This document shows, piece by piece, positions 15,840 through 23,697 of a stretch of DNA of 33,744 nt. Origin of the DNA: DATIJC01 sp035479015 (GTDB lineage: Bacteria; Patescibacteriota; Microgenomatia; UBA1400; UBA12028); NCBI GenBank assembly GCA_035479015.1, contig DATIJC010000050.1:1-33744 (forward strand). The letters are read 5' to 3'. Position 1 is the stretch's first letter. Each line of letters opens with the position of its first letter. The notes beneath the pieces were generated by a model that was given only the letters and a program-made list of their open reading frames with translations, was not told where the DNA came from and ran no database searches. The position numbers and the translations under genes were made by a program.

Positions 15840-16540
15840 CGTTTTTTTGTCAAAACGCACGTGATATTAGGTGTCAAAACAGTAAAGTAGGTCCCTCCAT
15901 TTACAATCAATATGCAGAGAAGAAAAGCATGAAGTATTTTTTGTAAAATGCCTCTAAAAATATTCAGTGCATTTGTAAGTGGGATATGGTATCCCCTGAT
16001 TTCTATTGCATAGGATGATATTGGCAACATGCACGCAAGGTCTCGCAGCGATCTAGTGGTAAAGGAATTAAAATGTTGAAGATCACCGTAGCGTTCAACT
16101 AAACCAAGGGGGTTATTTCCATTAGGAACCACAAATATTAATTGCCCGCCTACTTTTAAGTGTTTCCATAGAATATTCATAACATTTGTATATTGTGTTG
16201 GTGGTATATGTTCAAATACTTGTACGCCGATGATCAAGTCATATTTTTTCAGTTTGTCATCAATATTGGTGATGTTACTGGTACAAAAAGCGTTCCGAAT
16301 CGAGTATTTTTTTCGCAAGAATTTTAATATACCAGTGTCATTATCGATAAGGTCTATTGCGTGTATTTTTTTGTCACTGCATAGCTGAGTAAACTCACCC
16401 AAACCGGGGCCTATCTCCAAAACCTCCTGGTTTGGTCCAGATTTCATAAGAGGCAGAATATTATATGAAAGATATTCTAACTTTCGACGAAAAGTTGCAG
16501 TAGAGTATGCTTGTGTCAAATGATCGATGTAAGAGCTCAT
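15836..16540 (-). CDS. Class I SAM-dependent methyltransferase
   Basis: A 234-residue protein. VLEIGPGLGEFTQL (40-53) is motif I, IDLIDND carries the acidic ribose contact, and DLIIGVQVFEHIPP is the motif II region with the EH pair seen in ubiquinone/sugar-type methyltransferases. VGGQLIFVVPNGNNP completes the core. The last about 30 residues are hydrophobic (LHAFLLCILIVNGG) and may attach it to the membrane. It lies immediately before Wzm (4-bp overlap) and 1 bp after the HlpA-like transferase, so it belongs to the export operon. It is one of two methyltransferases flanking the exporter pair. Confidence 0.85.
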   Translation of the reverse strand: MSSYIDHLTQAYSTATFRRKLEYLSYNILPLMKSGPNQEVLEIGPGLGEFTQLCSDKKIHAIDLIDNDTGILKFLRKKYSIRNAFCTSNITNIDDKLKKYDLIIGVQVFEHIPPTQYTNVMNILWKHLKVGGQLIFVVPNGNNPLGLVERYGDLQHFNSFTTRSLRDLACMLPISSYAIEIRGYHIPLTNALNIFRGILQKILHAFLLCILIVNGGTYFTVLTPNITCVLTKKR

Positions 16541-16541
16541 A

Positions 16542-17411
16542 CTATAGACGTATAATCGCTAGCACTATACCATGCAGAAGTTTGAGAAAGATATGCTTTT
16601 CAAAGGACGTTTGAATAAGCTTATCCATATACGTATTTGATGCAACGCTGGTAGGATGTCGCAGTGGAAATAGCATTGATGAGGATAACTGATAAGAGTT
16701 AGGAGATAGAAAAAATTTGGTATGCGTCGCTCGTGAGTCGAAACCGATATTGGTCACCAGATTAACGGCTAGGATAATACTCAAACCATGATTTTCAAAT
16801 ACTGAATAGATCCATTGATAGTCCCAGGTATCTATTTTCTTTTCGTACATCTTTTGAAAAAGATCGATCCAATATTTCTGTCCGACATATGAGCTCGCCC
16901 GATCTGGCCATGTCTTCATGTTTACATCATATTTTTTCCACGCCCGTCTCCATGTAGCCCATCCCCAGCATAGTGGATGACTTGAGAATACATAGCTATT
17001 TTTACTTTCGATATGTACAGGCGACATGCCGCTCACATGCATTATCTTCTTATCCTTTCTGTAACGCCGTAACATCTGCTCACAAAAAGGAAAAAAGGTT
17101 ACATCAGCAATACAATCATCTTCTAAAATGATGCCCTGTTCTTCGTTTTTGAAAAACCAGTCAATTGCGCTGCTAACTGCCACTCTGCACCCCAAATTTT
17201 TCTTGCGATACAGTGTAAAGACGGAACATTTCCAATCAATATTACTTACAAGTATATGAATGCGGTTTTGAATCTCAAGATCTTCGTTGTTTCGTGGCCC
17301 ATCACAGGCAATGTAGAGTCGTTTGGGGGCGATTGCGGACAGCAACTGAATCTGCCGCTCAACGTAATCAGGCCGATTAAAAGTAAGGAGTAAAATTGGA
17401 GTTGCAAACAT
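16542..17411 (-). CDS. HlpA-like family 2-type glycosyltransferase
   Basis: A 289-residue protein of the group often labelled hemolytic protein HlpA-like, in fact a nucleotide-diphospho-sugar transferase fold. PILLLTFNRPDYVERQI (5-21) opens the fold, YIACDGPRN (33-41) follows, NLGCRVAVSSAIDWFF (72-87) is the conserved helix, and ILEDDC (95-100) supplies the acidic metal site. PLCWGWATWRRAW (146-158) is a strong family marker. Its first codon abuts the start of the divergent DUF5672 gene (shared CATATG at 17409-17414), with no Shine-Dalgarno sequence. It heads the minus-strand export operon. The old hemolysin label should not be taken as function. Confidence 0.8.
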   Translation of the reverse strand: MFATPILLLTFNRPDYVERQIQLLSAIAPKRLYIACDGPRNNEDLEIQNRIHILVSNIDWKCSVFTLYRKKNLGCRVAVSSAIDWFFKNEEQGIILEDDCIADVTFFPFCEQMLRRYRKDKKIMHVSGMSPVHIESKNSYVFSSHPLCWGWATWRRAWKKYDVNMKTWPDRASSYVGQKYWIDLFQKMYEKKIDTWDYQWIYSVFENHGLSIILAVNLVTNIGFDSRATHTKFFLSPNSYQLSSSMLFPLRHPTSVASNTYMDKLIQTSFEKHIFLKLLHGIVLAIIRL

Positions 17412-18194
17412 ATGAAAATCGCAATCGTTATACCCTATTATAAGGCCACTTTAAGTGAAAGCGAGAAAATCTCGTACCAAAGTTACAAAAAGTATTTATC
17501 CAAATTTGACACCTATTGGGTAGGACCTACGGGAGTGCGACCGCCAATCCGCAGCGCAAAGACGGTTTTGTTTGATCCAACTTTTTTCATTTCGGTGCAC
17601 GGATATTCGCAATTACTCTTAACGACAAATTTTTATCAAGCCTTTGCCAAATATGATTACATACTTATATTTCAGCTGGATGCGCTAGTTTTCTCTAATT
17701 CGCTAGATTCTTGGGCGCGCAATGGATATGACTACATCGGTGCCCCTCTCTGGTCCTCTGCAATCGGTTTTCTTTCATCGCCTATTGGCGGATTCTCACA
17801 CGTAGGAAATGGTGGTTTATCGCTTCGCAGAGTCACAACAATGATACAGATACTTGAAACTGTACAGAAGACTAAAAAACGGAAAACCTCATCCCGTTGG
17901 CTACCATGGATATGGTTTGCGGTAGCGGTATTGATGGGCAGATCTCGCACGGCTTGGTTGCAATCTGATGCTATTAATTATCCCTTTAACGAAGATGGTT
18001 TTTGGTCTTTTGAGGCGCAAAAGTATGCGAAAGGATACAAAAAACCAAGTATCAAGGAAAGTGCTAAATTTGCAATCGAAACTAAACCAGAGAAAGCAAT
18101 AGAGATTTTAAAGGGCCAGTTACCATTTGGTATTCATGCATTTGATAAATACCAATCAATGGTCTTCTTCAAACCAGTCTCAAAAGTAGTGTGA
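17412..18194 (+). CDS. DUF5672 family protein, probable glycosyltransferase
   Basis: A 260-residue protein matching the DUF5672 pattern: IAIVIPYYK at the start, YILIFQLDALVF (83-94) with an LD acidic centre, GYDYIGAPLW (105-114), VGNGGLSLR (131-139), then NEDGFW and PFGIHAF near the end. Members occur in capsule and O-antigen clusters and are thought to be glycosyltransferases, though I know of no defined reaction. A GGAG at 17398-17401 with 10-nt spacing could be its ribosome site. It is a lone plus-strand gene: its start touches the divergent HlpA-like gene and its end overlaps the GDP-fucose synthase gene by 61 bp. Confidence 0.8.
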   Translation: MKIAIVIPYYKATLSESEKISYQSYKKYLSKFDTYWVGPTGVRPPIRSAKTVLFDPTFFISVHGYSQLLLTTNFYQAFAKYDYILIFQLDALVFSNSLDSWARNGYDYIGAPLWSSAIGFLSSPIGGFSHVGNGGLSLRRVTTMIQILETVQKTKKRKTSSRWLPWIWFAVAVLMGRSRTAWLQSDAINYPFNEDGFWSFEAQKYAKGYKKPSIKESAKFAIETKPEKAIEILKGQLPFGIHAFDKYQSMVFFKPVSKVV

Positions 18195-19078
18195 GAACGG
18201 AAACCAAATTCTTTTTCTGCTCTTGTCACATCTAATTTGCGGCGCGGCTGACCGTCTGGTTTGGCGGAATCAAAAACAATTTCTCCCTTAAAACCAACTA
18301 ATTTTGCTACGGTGTGGGCTAAATCATAGATACTGATTTCAAAACTAGAACCCAAATTCACAGGTTCATTTCCGTCATAATACATTGTGGATAGCACGAT
18401 ACCATCCGCCGCGTCTTCAACATACAAAAACTCACGCGTGGGAGTCCCTGTACCCCAGACTGTAACTGTCTTTTTCTTTTTCTCTTTTGCATCCACAAAT
18501 TTTTTCACCAAAGCTGGTATGACATGAGAAGAACCCGGATCAAAATTATCACCTGGACCATATAAGTTCACCGGTAACAAATAAATCGAGTTAAATCCAT
18601 ACTGCTGTCTGTATGCCTGTCCTTGCACCAGCATCATTTTTTTCGCTAACCCATAGGGAGCATTGGTCTCTTCCGGATATCCCATCCATAAATCATCCTC
18701 TTTAAACGGAACAGGCGTATATTTTGGGTATGCGCAAATTGTACCGATTCCGACAAATTTCTTGACGCCAGCTTTCCTTGCCTCTTCCATAATGTGCACA
18801 CCCATCAGCAGATTGTCGTAAAAAAGTGTTCCCGGATTTTCCAAGTTGTATCCTATACCACCTACGTTAGCGGCCAAATGTATGACAATATCTTGGTCCT
18901 TCACTAGCATCGCACAAGTTTCAATTTTGCGCAGGTCAAACTCCTTTGACCGCGGAACAGTGATGTTTTTCTTCTGTGCTCCATGTTTTACTAGCTTTTT
19001 TACCAGGTGTAAGCCCAAAAAACCGGCACCACCTGTTACGAGAATTTTTTTATTGGTAAGATCAAGTTTCTTTTTCAT
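18134..19078 (-). CDS. fcl: GDP-L-fucose synthase
   Basis: A 314-residue extended SDR. TGGAGFLG (15-22) binds NADP, and HLAANVGGIGYNLENPG (67-83) is the strong marker of GDP-4-keto-6-deoxymannose epimerase/reductase. GTICAYPK (112-119) holds the catalytic Ser position (here Thr) and the conserved Cys, and Y142/K146 (PYGLAKK) complete the active site. NLYGPGDNFDPGSSHVIPAL adds the conserved His. It makes GDP-L-fucose from GDP-4-keto-6-deoxy-D-mannose. The preceding enzyme (GDP-mannose 4,6-dehydratase, Gmd) is not in this window. Its product is the donor for the GT11 enzyme at 9144-9974. It follows the GT2 stop by 2 bp at its start side. Confidence 0.93.
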   Translation of the reverse strand: MKKKLDLTNKKILVTGGAGFLGLHLVKKLVKHGAQKKNITVPRSKEFDLRKIETCAMLVKDQDIVIHLAANVGGIGYNLENPGTLFYDNLLMGVHIMEEARKAGVKKFVGIGTICAYPKYTPVPFKEDDLWMGYPEETNAPYGLAKKMMLVQGQAYRQQYGFNSIYLLPVNLYGPGDNFDPGSSHVIPALVKKFVDAKEKKKKTVTVWGTGTPTREFLYVEDAADGIVLSTMYYDGNEPVNLGSSFEISIYDLAHTVAKLVGFKGEIVFDSAKPDGQPRRKLDVTRAEKEFGFRSHTTFETGLKKTIDWYLSNA

Positions 19079-19080
19079 GA

Positions 19081-19863
19081 TTATTTCAATTCTTTGTACA
19101 CGGAACAGATTATGGCATTGTGCAGTTTTTGTAAAGCCTTTACAAGTGGACTAGTGAAAAACTGTCTAGAGACCTCATACTGCTCTACAAATTGTTTCTC
19201 AAATGCCGTTGTGCCTTTGGAGGCTCCATGTATACGAAACGCTGCAAGGACTGCGTCAACAAAGTAGGGTTTTCCAAAAATAGTTTGTAGTCTCAGCCAC
19301 ATTTGATAGTCCATAGTGTAGTGAAGTTTTTCGTTAAAGAGTCCGACTTTTTTTAAAGCCCTCGTACGGATGAACACTGCCGGCTGAGGCAAGGGATTTA
19401 ATATCCCCAGAAGTTGGGGGAAATAGATTAACCGGAAAAAAGACTTATACCAGCGCACCCAAGATTGTATTTCTTTACCTCTCTCATCGACAATCTTGGC
19501 ATCGCCTACTACCCACATGACCTCGGGGTGCTTCTGAAATATTTCCACCACTGCTGCGAATGCGCCCGGCAGATAGTAGTCGTCAGAATTGATATAGGCA
19601 AATACGCCATCCGAAGTGGTACATTTTGATTTACGGATCCCTTTATTTAATGCGTCTGTTTGACCTTTATCTTTTTTGCTGACCCATTGTAATTTGCCTG
19701 AATATTTCTTTAAAATATCTACCGTAGCATCGGTGGATTTTCCATCTATGACAAAGTACTGCAGACCAGCATATTTTTGGGACAACACACTGACAATGGT
19801 TTTTTGGATAAACCTTGCTTGGTTATAGCTTGGAGTGACGACGGTGAGCGGGAGTTTTTTCAT
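19081..19863 (-). CDS. Family 2 glycosyltransferase
   Basis: A 260-residue GT-A enzyme: VVTPSYNQARF (8-18), DGKSTDAT (40-47), KKDKGQTDALN (63-73) and INSDD (91-95, the DxD), then YTMDYQMWLRL in the acceptor-side region. These features pair it with the gene at 3276-4196, so the two are paralogues. The start overlaps the DUF2304 gene's end by 41 bp, a longer overlap than the usual ATGA, but no later Met precedes the first conserved strand. Donor and acceptor are unknown. It is in a probable operon with GDP-fucose synthase and the DPM1-like enzyme. Confidence 0.9.
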   Translation of the reverse strand: MKKLPLTVVTPSYNQARFIQKTIVSVLSQKYAGLQYFVIDGKSTDATVDILKKYSGKLQWVSKKDKGQTDALNKGIRKSKCTTSDGVFAYINSDDYYLPGAFAAVVEIFQKHPEVMWVVGDAKIVDERGKEIQSWVRWYKSFFRLIYFPQLLGILNPLPQPAVFIRTRALKKVGLFNEKLHYTMDYQMWLRLQTIFGKPYFVDAVLAAFRIHGASKGTTAFEKQFVEQYEVSRQFFTSPLVKALQKLHNAIICSVYKELK

Positions 19864-20176
19864 TTATAGCTTTCTCTCTAACTATATCTTCAATCTTTTT
19901 TTCAATTTTGCGGTTATCTAATCTATTTTGCAAAGTCAGAAAACTTAGAATCATCATTGCAAGTATCAGCAAGAAATCAAGCGCGCTCCCAATTTGCAGT
20001 GTCTGTGCTACACCCTGAACTGTCTGGGGGAAGAGGGTCAGAAATAGAAATATTATCCACACCGCTAACCAACCACCATATTCAAATGGTTCCAAATTGC
20101 GCTTGCGCCTATGTATACGCACCACATACATCATGAATACGCCAAAAATGACAGCGAGGGCTTGCAAAACAATCAT
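19823..20176 (-). CDS. DUF2304 family small membrane protein
   Basis: From the ATG at 20176, which forms an ATGA overlap with the DPM1-like gene, the protein has 117 residues. Three hydrophobic helices (about 1-19, 34-50, 67-86) are separated by basic and short loops (RIHRRKRNLEPFEYGGW). A charged coiled tail ends the protein (RLDNRKIEKKIEDIVREKA). This is the DUF2304 layout. DUF2304 genes commonly sit directly after a DPM1-like GT2, as here, which suggests the pair works together on a polyprenyl-phosphate sugar. No catalytic motif is visible and the function is unknown. Confidence 0.78.
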   Translation of the reverse strand: MIVLQALAVIFGVFMMYVVRIHRRKRNLEPFEYGGWLAVWIIFLFLTLFPQTVQGVAQTLQIGSALDFLLILAMMILSFLTLQNRLDNRKIEKKIEDIVREKAINEKTPAHRRHSKL

Positions 20177-20847
20177 AGGGCTATCTTCCACGTCGCTATG
20201 CAACGGCTAATATGCAGAGCATCTAAAAACGTCATGCCTTTATCCGTATCTCTATAAATAGATTCGATATCTACCAGACCAAACTCTATTCCCTGTTTTG
20301 CAACCCTCACGGCAATTTCTGTCTCCACCTCATACCCATTTGAATTCCAGCGCAGAAGTGGGTATACACGCTTCTTTATCGCCTTGAATCCACAGGGAAT
20401 GTCTGGAATATACACCCCAAAAAAGAAATTGAGAAGGATGGAGGCAAATTTATTTCCAATAAAACGCAACAATGGCATCGATGTCCCCATTCGCCGCTCA
20501 CCAAACACCACATCATAAGTCTCAAGTGCCCGCGTAAATCGGGGAATTTCTTCCGCATCATGCTGATCATCTGCGTCCATAAAGATAACTGAATGCGCTT
20601 TTAGTTGGTCGAATGCGTAGTCACAACCAGTTTTTAGTGCTGCACCTTTACCTAAATTTGTTTTGTGGATCAGGATGTGACTCGTGAAACGGCGGGCAAT
20701 TTGTGCACTTTTATCTCTTGAACCATCGTCCACATACACAATATAGACTGCTTTATGTTTTACTTTGGACAATACCTTAGAAATATACTTTGCTTCGTTA
20801 TAGCCGGGTATGACGATTGCTATCTTCTTTCGCGTGCTGTTAGGCAT
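20173..20847 (-). CDS. DPM1-like family 2 glycosyltransferase (polyprenyl-phosphate sugar synthase type)
   Basis: A 224-residue protein: IAIVIPGYNEAKYI (9-22), VDDGSRD (39-45), NLGKGAALKTG (64-74) and FMDADDQH (89-96, DxD). FGERRMG and the IPDIPCGFKAIKKRV segment are typical of dolichol-phosphate mannose synthase-like enzymes. It lacks the C-terminal membrane helices that some relatives carry, and the DUF2304 protein encoded next may supply the anchor. The likely reaction moves a sugar from an NDP donor to polyprenyl phosphate, providing the donor for the GT-C enzymes in this window. The start overlaps the end of the epimerase gene by 8 bp. Confidence 0.88.
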   Translation of the reverse strand: MPNSTRKKIAIVIPGYNEAKYISKVLSKVKHKAVYIVYVDDGSRDKSAQIARRFTSHILIHKTNLGKGAALKTGCDYAFDQLKAHSVIFMDADDQHDAEEIPRFTRALETYDVVFGERRMGTSMPLLRFIGNKFASILLNFFFGVYIPDIPCGFKAIKKRVYPLLRWNSNGYEVETEIAVRVAKQGIEFGLVDIESIYRDTDKGMTFLDALHISRCIATWKIAL

Positions 20848-21733
20848 ACAGCGAATCTATAGTCTTTTTTAAGCCGGCGTCAAGAGTCGTTGTTGCTTCC
20901 CAGCCCAAAAGATCCTTTGCTTTTGTACCGTCTGCAAAAAGAAGCAGTGGGTCTCCAGGACGGTTGGGATTGTGCACAATGTTTGCTTTCTTGCCGAGTA
21001 TTCCTTCAATCATGGTGATTACTTCCGCCACACTCGTCGCGTTTTTCCCGGATAGATTCATGTAATAATAGCCCGGGTCTTCAAGCCTAAGAGCTTTCAC
21101 ATGCGCATCCACAATGTCACCAATGTAAACAAAATCCCGCTTATGTTCACCATTTCCCCACACAGTTACCTCGCCGCCTTCTTTAATTTGAGAAATGAAA
21201 CGGGGGATTGCGTGAGTTTCTGGAATATGGTTTTCGCCGGGTCCATATAAATTAAAGTAGCGAAGCGCCACACAACTGAATTTATGCGCATATGCATATG
21301 AAGAAGCTAGAGCTTCCATAGCGAGTTTCGTCATCCCATATGGATTGATGGGCATTGTGCGGTCATCCTCAAAGATAGGCACACGGATTGGTTCCCCATA
21401 GATAGCAGCACTTGAACTAAAAATAAAACGCGTAATGTTGGCTTTACGCATCTCTTCTAATAAAACCACGGTTCCTAAAACATTATTGCGCGTGTATTCA
21501 TATGGCTTCTCCACAGATTCACCAGCTTCGATATGACTGGCAAGATGAAACACGACCGACACATCGCGAAGCGTGTTTGCAACCATTTCGCTGTCACCTA
21601 CATCTCCGACCACGGTTTCAAATTCAGGGTTTTTATTGTGATCAAGTACGCGCACGCTGTGGCCTGCGCCTGCTAAGCTTCGGCATAGATGCGAACCTAA
21701 AAAACCGGCACCGCCAGTCACAAGAATATTCAT
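20840..21733 (-). CDS. GalE-like NAD-dependent nucleotide-sugar epimerase
   Basis: A 297-residue extended SDR: TGGAGFLGSHL (6-16), HLASHIEAGESVEKP (63-77), SSSAAIYGEP (106-115) and Y132-K136 in NPYGMTK. RYFNLYGPGE then follows, with RDFVYIGDIVDAH. HLAS..EAGESVEKP and the YFN motif are those of UDP-glucose/UDP-GlcNAc 4-epimerases. At 297 residues it is a little shorter than E. coli GalE (338). The substrate (Glc/Gal, GlcNAc/GalNAc or uronate) cannot be fixed. It is cotranscribed with the DPM1-like gene and 3 bp from the large membrane protein gene. Confidence 0.87.
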   Translation of the reverse strand: MNILVTGGAGFLGSHLCRSLAGAGHSVRVLDHNKNPEFETVVGDVGDSEMVANTLRDVSVVFHLASHIEAGESVEKPYEYTRNNVLGTVVLLEEMRKANITRFIFSSSAAIYGEPIRVPIFEDDRTMPINPYGMTKLAMEALASSYAYAHKFSCVALRYFNLYGPGENHIPETHAIPRFISQIKEGGEVTVWGNGEHKRDFVYIGDIVDAHVKALRLEDPGYYYMNLSGKNATSVAEVITMIEGILGKKANIVHNPNRPGDPLLLFADGTKAKDLLGWEATTTLDAGLKKTIDSLYA

Positions 21734-21736
21734 AAA

Positions 21737-23695
21737 TTAACTTGCTAGATCATACACGATAACTTGGGAATTTTGAAACAAAACTTTAATGCGTGTGTTT
21801 GTAAAGGACTCAAGTAGCTCTGGTCTGTCGATTTTGCGCAAATACAGATAGCTTACCCCATCGCGACGTAGTGTTGCTGCCACAGTCTGCGCAGAATTTG
21901 ATGAGAAAACTCCGCGCAGTTCTTCCAGCCTTGCTAGAGTAGGCTGGTTATGCGTCTCCAACACCTTCTGCCCACTGATATATGTCTGTCTATTACTAAA
22001 ATAGGAAACATACGGTGTGCTCATATCCAACTCATTGGCTACATCAGATTGAATGATAGCGTCTTTGGGAGCAATAGAGTCAATCGCATGCAGAGCTTCC
22101 TGTTCCTGCATTGATATAACTACTACATCTGTATGTTGATGATATGAATTCATTATTTTGAGAGTCTCGTATGCAATTTTGGGTAGCGTAAGCAACACAA
22201 TCACCAGACCGGCAATTTTAAGAACCATTCGTTTTGATGCTAAAATGGCTGCGAGATTGTATGAGGCGATGATAGAAAGCAGTGTGATGCTTGACGCCCA
22301 AAAGTTAAACACATTGAAATTACCGCTACGCTGCAGGGTGGTAAAGGCAATTAGTGTAAAAATGATAGTTATCGGGACAAAAAATACAGAAAGGTACAGA
22401 CCCATTTTTTTATACAGTTTTTTAGAGTACATGAACCCTAGTAACCTAGTTCCAAATACAGCGAGTAGAGTCACCCCTATCATGAGTGCATCGTAGTACC
22501 ATACTTTGAGTGTCAGATGCTCGATCGAAGCCACCGCCAATTTATAGCGCAAGTCCATCCAATCAAAGTTTTCTGCTGCAACAAAAAGCTTCGGCCACTC
22601 CAGCGGATAGAAATCTAAGCCTCCAGCTCCTTTATTTACCGGTATATAAATAAGCGCAGCCATTACGGCAGTGAGAATTCCGATTGTTAAAAATTGTATA
22701 AATAAATTTTTAGATTCTTTTTTCGTGAGAAACCGGATCAATACTGCAGCCCCTACAAAAAAAAGCCCGCCGAATGCAAGCAGGGCAAAATATATCTTTA
22801 CTCCCGTCAAAAGGGCCGCTATGAAACCTGTCAGAATGCCAAAGCGCCATTTTTTCTCCCGAAGCCATAAAGTGAGCGCGCAAAGCAATCCAAGAAAAAT
22901 AAATTTCGCCATCGCGTGTGGCATGTTGAGAAATTGTGTGGCTCCATTATCGATTGTGGAAATAGTGAAACCCGTTGTATGGTGTAAAAGCAACATCACT
23001 ACATAGGAAAGATCAGCTCCAAAGAAAAGAAAGAATAGACTGCATGCTTTCCAAGCATAACTTGCCTCTAATAGATCCAAGAAAGCGATAAGAGCCAGAG
23101 CAGTCCCGATGGATATAAAAATTGGAGTGAATTGAAAGAAGAGAGTGGGGATCGGCAGTCTCCACACGCGTGACTGTTCCGCAAGAATGAGGTCCGACCA
23201 ATAATGGTAGTTTGCAACAGGTAAGCCAGCAGCACCGGGCTCTTGAGGAGGAAATTCTCGCGTAATACTCTCTATCAAACTCAAATGATATACACCATCT
23301 TGGAAGTTAGTGCGGAAAAATGACATCCCAATCCCTGACTGCAGACCACTGCCGATCATCTGCACCGATTGGACGCACACACCTATTACCACTAAAAAAA
23401 GCAATACTTTTGAAACGCTTCGAAGTGCTATGGCAACAGCTTTGCCAAATCGTAACAGTTCAGCTCTGAGCCCATATACAGCAAACAGTGAAATCACTAG
23501 ATACATGTAGCTAAGCCAGCGTAGATGCAGATAACCAAAAACCCAGCCCTGCATACCCCATAGCAAGAGGCCAACTACGAACGACAGCACAAAGACGAGC
23601 TCAGTTTGTTTCAACTTCAGTCTGCTGATGACACCAAAACCAGGTATAAAAAAACTTATAAATAAACTGACACAGTAGAGAATAGCCGTAAACAT
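21737..23695 (-). CDS. Large polytopic membrane protein, possible GT-C glycosyltransferase
   Basis: I start it at the ATG at 23695 (652 residues), just past the stop of the GT4 gene at 23698. The frame stays open upstream, but the added 20 residues have no membrane character. There are about 11-13 hydrophobic helices. Between the third and fourth groups is a hydrophilic stretch (FRTNFQDGVYHLSLIESI, then PGAAGLPVANYHYWSDL). Its aspartate and YHYWSD cluster resemble the first outer loop of GT-C enzymes such as the DUF2298-type group. The last about 120 residues form a soluble domain (IDSIAPKDAIIQSDVANEL), again GT-C-like. I cannot name the family. Context between an epimerase and a GT4 fits glycan assembly. 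Confidence 0.6.
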   Translation of the reverse strand: MFTAILYCVSLFISFFIPGFGVISRLKLKQTELVFVLSFVVGLLLWGMQGWVFGYLHLRWLSYMYLVISLFAVYGLRAELLRFGKAVAIALRSVSKVLLFLVVIGVCVQSVQMIGSGLQSGIGMSFFRTNFQDGVYHLSLIESITREFPPQEPGAAGLPVANYHYWSDLILAEQSRVWRLPIPTLFFQFTPIFISIGTALALIAFLDLLEASYAWKACSLFFLFFGADLSYVVMLLLHHTTGFTISTIDNGATQFLNMPHAMAKFIFLGLLCALTLWLREKKWRFGILTGFIAALLTGVKIYFALLAFGGLFFVGAAVLIRFLTKKESKNLFIQFLTIGILTAVMAALIYIPVNKGAGGLDFYPLEWPKLFVAAENFDWMDLRYKLAVASIEHLTLKVWYYDALMIGVTLLAVFGTRLLGFMYSKKLYKKMGLYLSVFFVPITIIFTLIAFTTLQRSGNFNVFNFWASSITLLSIIASYNLAAILASKRMVLKIAGLVIVLLTLPKIAYETLKIMNSYHQHTDVVVISMQEQEALHAIDSIAPKDAIIQSDVANELDMSTPYVSYFSNRQTYISGQKVLETHNQPTLARLEELRGVFSSNSAQTVAATLRRDGVSYLYLRKIDRPELLESFTNTRIKVLFQNSQVIVYDLAS

Positions 23696-23697
23696 AA

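Noticed and set aside
3276..19863. The two KDKGQTDA glycosyltransferases (3276-4196 and 19081-19863) as a recent duplication
   Set aside because: Motifs are shared but the sequences between them differ widely, so they are old paralogues rather than a recent repeat.
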